This document shows, one piece after another, positions 10,353-18,948 of a stretch of 64,000 nucleotides of DNA. Under the pieces are notes generated by a model that ran no database searches, had not been told where the DNA came from, and saw only the letters and a list, made by a program, of their open reading frames with translations. The stretch is from Spirometra erinaceieuropaei (taxonomy: Eukaryota; Platyhelminthes; Cestoda; Diphyllobothriidea; Diphyllobothriidae), in the NCBI GenBank assembly GCA_902702965.1, contig CACRXP010000046.1, positions 682,709-746,708 of the forward strand, read 5' to 3'. The number at the start of each line of letters is the position of its first letter. Position 1 is the first letter of the stretch. Made by a program: the position numbers and the translations under genes.

Positions 10353-11204
10353 GTGGAGGCAGAACTCCAGCAGCTGCGGGATACACTCCACGAAAACAGA
10401 TACCCAGAAAGATTTATCCTTCGAAATATAGGGGAGCGCACTGCAAAGCCTACCATGGCAACTGCAGAAAAGAAGGACTTATTTATAAGATTGTCTTTTC
10501 AAGGGGACGCAGCAAGAGAACTAGTAAAAAGACGTCTGAAGAGAGCGATCAGTAGCGCTTTCCCCGCGGCGAACTTACGTGTGTGTTTCACTAACTCTCC
10601 CCTCCTACGCTTGGGAGGTAAAGACCGACTTCCGTTGCAGGCCACATCGATGTGTATTTATTCATTCACTTGCTCCTGTGGAGCGGGATACATTGGCCGT
10701 ACAACGAGGCGCTTGGAAAAGAGAGTACGTGAACACATACCGGCCTGGTTAGGCAAAGGTGAGAAGAAATCGATCTCGAGTTCTATTCTCGCACATCTTG
10801 TCGATACGAATCACCGAGTCGATGCCAAAGAAGCCTTTCAGATTGTCTACCGGACACCAGCAGGCTTCTCCAAAGGCCTACGCCAACGGGTGCTAGCTAC
10901 AGCTGAGGCAGTGGCTATACGGCTAGCCAATCCAGTGCTATGCTGTCAGAAGACTCTGACACTGGCGCTCTGTCTTCCGTGGCCGACGCCGACCCCAACG
11001 TCGCCCCAACCTCCTGATGCCAGGGTGTGTGCACAAGGCACCCGACGTACTCACAGCCTATGCCGCCCTCTTCCTCGCCCCCTGAACCCAATGACCACGA
11101 CACGCCGACCACGCCATAGCACGCCTCGTCATGCGAGTGGCGTGGGAAAGATCGATGTTAATTGTCCCGAATCATTTATAAGTCAAGTAATTCGCATAAC
11201 TTAA
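10353..11204 (+). pseudogene. Penelope-like GIY-YIG endonuclease region (partial ORF)
   Basis: This is an open frame of 283 codons without ATG at its left end; the real protein began upstream and is truncated. Residues around 105-135 read IYSFTCSCGAGYIGRTTRRL followed by EKRVREHIPAWL. This is the GIY-YIG nuclease motif (YSF...GYIGRT) with the conserved arginine-rich helix. Cysteines in CSC precede it, as in Penelope-like elements. LRQRVLATAEAVAIRL and NPVLCCQKT match the C-terminal part of this element type. The tail after residue ~205 is proline/threonine-rich. The intact frame suggests a fairly recent copy. Confidence 0.85.
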
Positions 11205-11221
11205 ACTTAATTGTAACCGTT

Positions 11222-11261
11222 TTGGCCTGATGAAGAGTTACTGAAAACACGTGTTCGCCAA
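11222..11261 (+). ncRNA. Hammerhead ribozyme with palindromic, loopless stem III
   Basis: Stem I pairs TTGGC (11222-11226) with GCCAA (11257-11261). The core CTGATGA is at 11227-11233. Stem II is short: AG (11234-11235) with CT (11241-11242) around a five-base loop. GAAA is at 11243-11246. Stem III is the ten-base palindrome AACACGTGTT (11246-11255), with no hairpin loop. The predicted cleavage nucleotide is C11256. The motif lies just after the GIY-YIG ORF, where Penelope-like elements carry hammerheads. The palindrome implies pairing between two RNA copies. All invariant core bases are present. Confidence 0.75.
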
Positions 11262-11299
11262 TTTGACGTTGCAGTATAGTCTGAATTAAAATCAGATTG

Positions 11300-11575
11300 G
11301 CGAAGCGACACTCCCTTGCAGAGGAAAGCGAGGGTGTGATGGGTTGATCATCAATGTTGAGAAGGTTCTCAAAGTGATCACGCCGGTGATCAACCTTGGC
11401 CGAGTTATCAGCAACAAAGCCATCAGTCACTTAGTGCAGAAGGCTAATGGCAGAGTTTTCAAGTGGCACCAATGTTTGAGGCCTGCCCCATGGTGGTCGC
11501 TGTTTCAGCCGAATATTTCTACCGATCATCCCTAGCCGACTTTGACCTCATTTTCCGGAGTTTGCGGAAGGAATC
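11300..11575 (-). mobile_element. RTE-like LINE fragment
   Basis: On the minus strand the frame ending near 11300 reads DGFVADNSAKVDHRRDHFEN, then LLNIDDQPITPSLSSA. This matches the linker between endonuclease and reverse transcriptase in RTE-like LINEs. The same region exists in frameshifted form in the neighbouring long copy at about 10.1-10.3 kb, so this is a separate copy. Only about 275 bases are convincing. Confidence 0.55.
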
Positions 11576-11838
11576 ATAGTTGTGTGACCTGGCGGGAGTC
11601 ATCTGCGGAGGCAACTGTAGGGTTCTTCCGCTGACCCAACCACCTGGGCACCGCCGGACAAATCCAAGAATTTTCTTCACTAATGACCAATAGTTGCTGC
11701 CTTCTCCATCGGCTCGGGTCGTAAAACGAAACCGAATTTCTGTGCCCGGGCCACATCCAGGAGCGCTCAGGGCTGCAAGTTATCGCCGCAGTCAACAAGG
11801 TCAGCAACGGTACAGATCACAGTGAAATGGGAACTCGA

Positions 11839-11888
11839 TCCACCACCACCACCACCACCACCACCACCACCACCACCACCACCACCAC
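11839..11888. repeat. (CCA)n microsatellite
   Basis: About seventeen CCA triplets in a row. A second CCA tract occurs at 54.24-54.32 kb. The proline run in the plus frame is a repeat artefact. Confidence 0.95.
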
Positions 11889-12189
11889 AGTCGCCGTTAG
11901 CGACCTGTGAATCGGGCAAAATGCACCAGACAATGACAGCTGTGAACAGGAATCTCCAGTCTCCGAAAACGGGTAGCCTAAGTCACACTAATCGAGACGT
12001 CAGGTTCAAAATAAACGTCTTCCAGTTAATTCCTCTGCCTCTTTTGACGTCACCTGGGTACCGCATTTTCGCTACCACAGACAAACTTCAGTGGTCACAT
12101 TTGTCAGACAAATACCCAAGGTGACTAGTGGCAAACCGCCGCCATGTCAACAAAATCCTAGAAACAACCCTGTTTAAGTGAGTTGCTGG

Positions 12190-12870
12190 TTGGATTCCTG
12201 GGAGGGTCCTACGCGGATTTGAATGCGGAGGTCGGCGCTGGCATTATCGTCTCCCTGGCTCCGGGCTATGACAACGAACGAAATGTAGTGTCAGGGATGA
12301 ATTATGTCGCCAAGCCAGTCGGTTTATCCACCAATGCTGGGAAAGTTGAGGTTTTACAGTTCTGATTTGAAAAATGAACTCTCCAAGCTTCCTGACCGCC
12401 AACTCGAGGGAGTTAGTTTTAAATATTTCGGTGCGAAGTCGCCACTAAATAGACAGATCAAGGACGGGACCGCGAAACTCTCACATGCCTTTGAGAGTTT
12501 CATGGTCCCGTCACAACACCTGTATCATCCAAAGAATCCCCTGCAACACGTATCGGTCCGGTCAGCCCTCCTGCAAATAGAGCTGTGCGCGTGAAAGATG
12601 GGCGAAAACTGGAGGTGTTTGAGCACTGCCACTCCAGACCTATTTTTCAGATGAAGTGAGAGTATCCCAGGCCATCGAAGAAATGCAACCAAGGTGATCT
12701 GGATCTGTTTCTCATCAAGGTGGTTTTTGAACCCTCAGTATTTAGCCTTTGTCGCTGGAGAAGGGAGTTGATTGAGCTCTCTATATCCGCCGTCCTATAT
12801 CGTCATGCACAAAGCCGTAGGGTCAGCGACAACATCGAGGCCGAACTAGCACAAATCAGAGTCGAAACAG
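12190..12870 (+). mobile_element. RTE-like LINE reverse transcriptase remnant, plus strand
   Basis: Successive plus frames give NYVAKPVGLSTNAGKVEVLQ (the region after the YADD motif), SFKYFGAKSPLNRQIKDGTA, GRKLEVFEHC and finally PSVFSLCRWRRELIELSISA. These occur in the same order as in RTE-like elements and match the tail of the minus-strand copy at 8.57-8.93 kb. Stops and frame changes between the pieces show advanced decay. Confidence 0.7.
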
Positions 12871-12989
12871 TTTTTTTAGTAAAAATAGTATTTCTGACCT
12901 TTCGAGTACGGTATAAATCCTTGGTAGGACACAGTGCTACAGATGCTGAAACCGACGACTTGACCTCAATGCAGATTCCCACGCGATAA

Positions 12990-14000
12990 GTTAACGCCTG
13001 CAAATGAGAGAACCTCTGGAATTAGACCTAGCTGGATAATATGCATAGTCGAACTAGGAGTCATCATTCACATGGGACTGCCCGTGCGTGTTCGGGACGT
13101 CAAGCCATTTAAACAGTCCGCTCATAGTGGTATTTGTCAAGGGTTGGTGCCTTGACAGTTCACCTAGGTTATTTGTGTCCATAGCCCTTTTACTTGGTGA
13201 TGATAAAAAGCTGGAGGACACGCGGACAGATTCGCAATAATTGTCCAAATGGACTTCCTACTAACTGCAAGCAAATCGTCATTTCACCGAGTAAAGCGGA
13301 TTTTTACTTAAAATTTCGTCCACGCACAGCCTCTAAGGACTAGATTGCCCAGTTTTCTGTGTAATTAACTTGGAGCTGTCGAAGCAATGTTTGCAGGCCG
13401 CTGCTAGGCGACCTAAATAACTATTTCTTTTTAGGCGACGTCCCCAAAAGTTCATTGAACAAAGCTTCATGTCCCGTTGTTTCGTTGCACTTACAATACC
13501 AACCATTGTCGTGATCCAAATACACCGTTAGTAAGGGTACAGTTTCGGAAAACGCTCATTGCCAAAAGAAGGCCGGCTTATTCTGTTTGAAGTCTGTAGG
13601 GTAAAAAGGTCCTGAAAAGTCTAACTTTTCATCCCAATGTAGGGTCGATCACATGCCAATCACGTCCTTTGGGACAAAGTACTCCCTAAAATACACGAAT
13701 TAAGCCCGAGAAACCTTCTTTTGAAGTAATTAGACACTTCGTCTCCGCAGCAAGTTACGAACCCATCGAGGCTGTCGTAGCACTTCATTTTGGAAGAATT
13801 ATCCCCTCTCTCCTCTCAGTATGTCCCACTCCCTGGAAGCTCCCAGCTACTTGCAGACTGAAACACACTCTTTTTGGGTTTTATAAACACCGATGGCGCT
13901 TATACTAGAGAAAACTGTTGCTTTGGTCCTATGTCCTGACCGATGTCCCCCTCAGCCCTCGTCTGATTCAGTCTTTTGATTCTGTATAACGCGTCGTATT
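12990..14000. other. No recognisable gene
   Basis: Short frames only, with moderately AT-rich sequence. I see no domain, repeat family member or RNA gene. Confidence 0.35.
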
Positions 14001-14271
14001 TTATTGCAGCTTACCTTGTGTGTGCGCCTCGGTCTCCGACTCCAGTCGATATCTCGCCGATGTACCTTTATTTCGACATTTCGAGGTGATTTAGCCGTGG
14101 CTTCTCATTGGTCAACCGTGTTTTGGCGCCCTGAATGGTTGGTGTATGTTACTTGCGCTGCGTGTTCGCGCAAGCGGTCACTATTTTTAGTCTTTGCCTT
14201 GGCATGCGTAACCTCTATCGGGAAATTCCTCTTAACGTTATTAATTCTGTTTGCCCTTCAATTTCCCTAAG

Positions 14272-14437
14272 CCTGAGCTTAAGCAGGAATTCAAACGTGC
14301 TCTTCAAAGGCGCATAAGTGCGGATGTAGACGAAATTTGTCGTATAATTGATGAGGAGGATCACAAGCAGCATCTATTTAAAGAAATTTCTTCCGAGGTG
14401 CCAGGTAGCAGTATGTTGTTGGAGGATGTCGGCGAAG
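14272..14437 (+). CDS. Putative internal exon of an unrecognised host gene
   Basis: An open stretch begins after a polypyrimidine tract and AG (CAATTTCCCTAAG) and ends at a donor-like GAAG|GTAGGG. It encodes PELKQEFKRALQRRISADVD, then EICRIIDEEDHKQHLFKEIS. The peptide is charged and helix-prone, unlike the retroelements around it. I do not recognise the family. A downstream open stretch at 14687-14866 could be the last exon; joining 14437 to an acceptor at 14699 keeps the frame. A small possible exon (14465-14543, flanked by TTTCAG and GTGAGA) lies between them. The splice pattern is uncertain. Confidence 0.45.
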
Positions 14438-14686
14438 GTAGGGTGGGCAAATCGTGACTTTCAGATGCAGATTATGGAATTGAAACTGGAACTCCTGATG
14501 CATGCGCAAGCGCCATTCGGACAGAGGGAGATTCTGTTTCGAGGTGAGATAGCCACCAAACATGGGGGTTCGGAGGAACCGGCGCGAATGACCCTTGTAA
14601 TAAGTATTGTGCATCCTCACTAGCGACATCTGCTGGAACATGCCAGCGGATCCGTGAACACTGCTGGGTGATCGTGCTTCTCACAG

Positions 14687-14866
14687 GTCGTGCGTATAGA
14701 CGGCGGCAAATACGCCCACGTTCGATTCAAGAATCAAGAAAAGGAACTGCTCGACGAGGAAGTAGTAGGAAACTTGATTAACGGTTTGCCAGTTTTTCGG
14801 AAGACGCAAGACCCTAACGAAGCCGTCCATAAGCGACACATTCCACGCAGAAATCTACTGGATTGA
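14687..14866 (+). CDS. Putative terminal exon of an unrecognised host gene
   Basis: A 59-codon open stretch follows CTTCTCACAG and ends with TGA at 14864. It encodes VVRIDGGKYAHVRFKNQEKE and, further on, NGLPVFRKTQDPNEAVHKRH. The hydrophobic/charged spacing looks like real protein. A second acceptor (TATAG at 14699) would start it at the GGKYAHVRF part and is in phase with the donor at 14437. No close AATAAA was seen. The function is unknown. Confidence 0.45.
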   Translation, partial: VVRIDGGKYAHVRFKNQEKELLDEEVVGNLINGLPVFRKTQDPNEAVHKRHIPRRNLLD

Positions 14867-15164
14867 GGAAAGCCATTAGATGTGAGCAGGCTCTGTAAGT
14901 CTCCTATAGACGAACCTAGATAATTGCGGAATGTAGACTGCAGTGCAAACACGCCCACCTGCTGTATTTCGTGCTGGCGCTGTGACATACGACACCTCGG
15001 CCAGAGCTTTCACAAAGCGACTATAATGTGAGCGCTTATCATGGGTACGAGTGGTGCGCAGTAGCGGGAGAGTTTGCCCCCTACAACGGACCACGCGGGT
15101 TTTTTTATTGGACCAAAACAGAGACCAAATCAGAGTATGGTACACGTTGTTGAGCTGCGTACCC

Positions 15165-15400
15165 GTAACAAATGCCACAAATGGGAGGATGTGGCACGCC
15201 TGGTTGCAGGCTCGCGCCGCGTCGGCTACCTGCGCCCGACCTAGCCTCCGGTCTTCTTGGATCTATCTTGACATTAGGGCCAAGGTGAGGAGGACCGAGG
15301 TGGATGCAGCGCAAGTCACCGTCCCCGCGCTTACCATGCGGTGGACATCGTTAAAAACGACGGTCGAGCTGTCGGTGGGAGTGTACGCGAATGACAGCAC
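15165..15400 (-). mobile_element. RTE-like LINE 3' untranslated fragment
   Basis: The plus strand shows GTGGCACGCCTGG, then GGTCTTCTTGGAT, GCGCAAGTCACCGTC and GGTGGACATCG. This is the same order as the 3' untranslated segment of the minus-strand RTE-like LINE at 8.3-8.57 kb and as the fragment at 52.5-52.8 kb. It lies between the two groups of putative host exons, possibly within an intron. Confidence 0.6.
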
Positions 15401-15629
15401 GAAAAAGGACGATGAATTTTGGAACTCAGCAAACGACAACCACAGGGTTGGAATGTTTAGATTTTTGGTCTTTAACCCTGTTAGGCGTAGCAAATAAAAT
15501 GGTGGGGTTGCGGGTTAGGAGTCTGTGCTCAAAGGCCAACGAAAGTGGGCATCCGCCGACACTACGTTCTTTCGAAGCTGCCGACACAAATGACTGCTTA
15601 AATCTGAAAACGGTTGACCTTTAGGTGGA

Positions 15630-15884
15630 TTGGAGTCTTCGAAAATCGCACAATATAGGCGGCTTTCACTTCATATTAGGATTACCGTTTTCGGGTATTA
15701 CGAAGTCAGAGACATCCTTTCGTGCATACGCGCGCTGGAAACTGCTGCAGAGCGTACGCCAGCCGTCACTACGCAGTCTTCTATCGAACTGCTACGGAAT
15801 CCAATTAGTACGCCTGTGCGCACAAGAATCGACCTGCAGCAGTTAAATGTACGACTTTGTGACATGGAGGTTCGGAAACAGCCG
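15630..15884 (+). CDS. Putative exon i of an unrecognised gene (possibly BEN-like)
   Basis: An open frame of 85 codons ends at the donor-like CCG|GTAGGC. Its 3' two thirds read VRDILSCIRALETAAERTPA, then IDLQQLNVRLCDMEVRKQP. The start is not defined; an acceptor may lie anywhere from 15624 to about 15705. It joins in phase 0 to the next exon over a 44-base intron (15885-15928) that begins GT and ends AG, a size typical of small flatworm introns. That phase agreement is the main support. Confidence 0.5.
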
Positions 15885-15928
15885 GTAGGCTACCACGGTA
15901 TACTTACTACTCCCATTAGACTTCTTAG

Positions 15929-16079
15929 TTCCTCTGTCTTGGGGGGCGGAATGTTGATGACTTTGTACGAAAAATATTTTACGCCATCTTCGACGATGAC
16001 ATCACAGAACACGTCAACTTCAAGGATCGCAAAATGAAGGAAAGCCTCAGTGGCTCCGCTGTCTACGAGGTTATAACAG
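15929..16079 (+). CDS. Putative exon ii of the same gene
   Basis: The exon begins after CCCATTAGACTTCTTAG and ends at ACAG|GTAGGA, phase 1. It encodes FLCLGGRNVDDFVRKIFYAI, then FDDDITEHVNFKDRKMKESL. The spacing F-x-R-x-I-F-x-x-I-F-D-D-x-I-T, followed by a K/L-rich helix, loosely recalls the second half of BEN domains (DNA- or chromatin-binding). That is a weak visual match only. An alternative donor GAG|GTTATA at 16069 would be phase 0. The next exon was not found; the nearby stretch at 16133-16219 looks like LINE sequence instead. Confidence 0.5.
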
Positions 16080-16132
16080 GTAGGATGCTGATTTCGAACC
16101 TGATTTCATTATAAGTAGACGTATATACGAAG

Positions 16133-16219
16133 TGGAGTAGTCCACTGCCGATAGATGTAAGGGTTCTCGAGTCGGCCTTTACAAAACGCCTGTGGAAAGC
16201 GCCTGCACAGGCCTTCTAG
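16133..16219 (+). mobile_element. Possible CR1-like RT C-terminal scrap
   Basis: The 28-residue stretch WSSPLPIDVRVLESAFTKRL resembles the C-terminal WNxLPxDVV...SFKRKLD signature of the CR1-like LINE at 19.3 kb. It was first read as a terminal exon of the gene at 15.6-16.1 kb. An AATAAA occurs at 16297. The call is tentative. Confidence 0.3.
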
Positions 16220-16303
16220 GACAATTTCCTTGGACGGTAGATCCATGTTCTCTTCCATTCTTTTTACTGTTAACCTCTAGAACAACAGGCGGGACCAATA
16301 AAA

Positions 16304-17640
16304 GAGTTAACTGACTCAGTCGCATTTTACAGACCACGAAGATCACGACAGATCGACTTTTCTATGATAGCCATCAAGTATTATATACGATTATTTGTAT
16401 TTTTAAATAAAAGTTTGAGTATTCGCAAACGTTCATCATTATCATGTGAGGGCAAATGTGTCACATTAACCACATCAGGAGCTTCTCAAATGAATGTGGT
16501 ACGGGTGAAGGCTATAACGTGGGCGGCAAAGGTTACACTAGGTTTTTAAAGCCTTCCAAAGTGCGCGGGCTGTACACTTAAGGAAGGGAGTGGAAGTAAA
16601 TGTCTGGGGTCTGATTTCGCTGTTTTCTCAGTTCGACACCGACTTTATATCGATGCCGTGGCCGGAGTTGGCACCTAGTAAATATCCGTATATCGACCTG
16701 GGGCGGCTAATAGATATCAGGCTGACATAGCCTTGCCATTGAGGGCGTTCGGTTTTCGTCTGCTGCTACTCACTATCAAACATACCATTCCAATCCTAGC
16801 CTTCCTCCATTCACGTCATCTCCAAGCCAAACGGTCGTAAAGTTGGTTTGCAGATTCTACAGAATTTTGTCGTATGATCCAGGTGTCTGCGGACTCCCAC
16901 ATGCCATACTTCTTCATTAAGCGTCGAGCTTCGGACTTTTTCCCAAAAACATCTGCGACGAAAGTTCATTTGGACCGCTTTTTGGACTGTAAAATAATAG
17001 CTCTTCTGGCACAGACAACGGCGCTATTCGGGCACACGCATTATAAATTCCTCATCTTATTTACATAAAGACACCGCCGGCGACATGATCTGCAGTCTTC
17101 AAAACGGCTAATTCAGGGTCGCTCAACTTGAATATCCGACGTAAAATTATTTGAATAGCTGGAGCTGCAGATCTTCACTATTTTATCCGGGCGAGCCATG
17201 TCAAGTGTCAGAAGCATGTGTTCCCACCATTCAACTGCCCATTCACGAAAGAACAAACAACTTACGCAAATAAAGTGTAGGGAACAAACGAAATAGGCCA
17301 GATTGTATCGGAAAAACCCCAGACATACATATTCGGCTCGAATTGTGTAGGTCAGTCGCACCTGATGGGGGCAGAGTAATCCGAGAAGGCTGAAATCCAG
17401 TAGCACCTCACACCCGTGGAATGTAATAAGCCTCCACTAGGATATAAGGGTCCATTTAACCCATTTTAAGAATCTAAGCGATCAGCAGATATCTCGGAAA
17501 GGGAGAGTTCGGGTGGGATAGTAGGTGGAATAAAGTGTGGTTATGTAGCCGGGTGTGACTTCATTAGCAATGAGATAGAGAAAACAAACGAAAGTATCAA
17601 AGGAAGAGGTGTTCATCGGAAGAGGTTTGGGTTCGGACAC
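16304..17640. other. No recognisable gene
   Basis: AT-rich sequence with only short frames. I find no domain, known repeat or RNA gene. Confidence 0.35.
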
Positions 17641-17649
17641 TTTGAGTAG

Positions 17650-18790
17650 TGATTTCGCCTACCAATCGTCGGAAATTGGACTCATGCGCACAGCCCTCAT
17701 TATATGACGCATTTTTATTTATGTGTAGGCCGCCAATGTCGACTAAACTCGGTCAACCCAATCTACAATTCAGGAAAGAAGAGAACAGACTTTTCTTCTT
17801 GGGTGTTCTCGTCGGTAATCAATCAGACGACCATCTGGCGACTACAGTCTACCGGAGGCAGGTGAATACGCGGCAAATGATCAGTTACAACAGCAACTAC
17901 CTACTGCAATACTAACGAAGCTGTGTACGGACGCCATGTGGGTGGGCGGAAACTCATTGTAGCACGCAGGTCACCTAACGGAATGAGATAAAGCTACTTC
18001 GAGAACACTTCAGTGCTGACGGCTATCCACGAGCAGTCGCCGAGAGTAGTCAAACGTCACAAATGACACGGAATAAAGGGGCGCAGTTAGACGAAGTGAC
18101 GGCGGAGCACTTTGTGTATGAAGGGGTCTCAGAAGCCGCAGTTACATCCCTCGTACTGCTCAGAATAAAAGTTGCTTACAAACCTGACTAAAAACTCCGT
18201 CCGCAAGCGATACGGCTGAAAGACCCTAACCGTAAGTCGCTCGTTGTCTACTGACTTCCATGTGGTATTATCTTGGAGAAACCAGTCGACAGCTGCCAAC
18301 ACGAATGCACGACTATTGGTTGGCCGAGGGAACGCTGGAGCTAAGGGCGGTGGGATCAACTTATGCCGCGCACAAGGGACATTTCTCCAACTTCAGCGCC
18401 GTTGAAAGTATGAGCCAGGGCGATAATCACAAATCAAGGCAGGCGCGATAAGTCTAGAAGCCCACCGACAGTCGAACCAATTTCCACACCAAGTCTCCTC
18501 CCCTTGTCAAGCCTTACGAACGTTCTTGGTAGCAGGAAGTAACTAAGCGAAACAATCGAAGCCGCTAATTATTGCCGCAGTCAACGATGGAGGGAGCTAC
18601 ACAGATCACGGAGAAACGGGGATCCAATCTATGAAGGGGCATTGTGCGACTGCTTTGAAGATGGGTAAGCAAAATCGCTGCTCGAAACGTTAAAAGTCAA
18701 ACTTAATCCTGTGAACGGCCCTTCCATTTTGATAAGACACCTGGAAATCTCATTTTCGCCAATACTGAAACCAAAGTATTACAGGACTAT
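17650..18790 (+). mobile_element. Penelope-like element remnant (RT end plus GIY-YIG)
   Basis: Plus-strand pieces in order: LQFRKEENRLFFLGVLVGNQ and TTVYRRQVNTRQMISYNSNY (RT palm/thumb of Penelope-like elements, 17.7-17.9 kb), a segment IKLLREHFSADGYP near 17.98 kb, then YYLGETSRQLPTRMHDYWLA near 18.27 kb (GIY-YIG) and FSAVESMSQGDNHKSRQA near 18.39 kb. Stops and frame changes separate them. Near 18.66-18.70 kb a segment GATGGGTAAGC...GAAACGTTAAAAG may be a heavily mutated hammerhead; its CTGATGA core is not intact. Confidence 0.7.
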
Positions 18791-18948
18791 GGGGTAAAAC
18801 ATAAGGTAAACGATAAGATGAATAAAGTACAAAACATAAGTGATGACACACTAAAAAGACGTGGGTAAGTTCGTTACCGAATGTGCCAACACCACCAACC
18901 GTATGACCAACGGGTTATTCGTAGTCGAAACCACGGCTTTCTATACCC

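Larger units (their letters stand above)
10345..11300 (+). mobile_element. Penelope-like element, 3' half with GIY-YIG ORF and hammerhead
   Basis: The element holds the C-terminal part of a Penelope-like ORF (10353-11204) and a downstream non-coding segment with a hammerhead ribozyme (11222-11261). It sits against the 5' end of the minus-strand RTE-like LINE at about 10340, and a further RTE-like fragment begins right of 11300. It may therefore have inserted among RTE copies. The reverse transcriptase part is missing, so this is a 5'-truncated copy. The exact boundaries are not certain. Confidence 0.75.

Noticed and set aside
9878..10456. 192-codon minus-strand frame as a host gene
   Set aside because: It contains RTE-like landmarks (EGEVADTVRRL) and crosses the boundary into the plus-strand Penelope element; it is decayed LINE sequence.
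16133..16219. Terminal exon of the 15.6-16.1 kb gene, ending TAG with AATAAA at 16297
   Set aside because: The peptide resembles the C-terminal signature of CR1-like reverse transcriptases, so it is more likely LINE sequence; the phase also needs a weaker donor.
18655..18705. Hammerhead at the end of the Penelope remnant at 17.65-18.79 kb
   Set aside because: GAAACG and a possible stem II are present, but the CTGATGA core is not recognisable, so it was only mentioned within the element.
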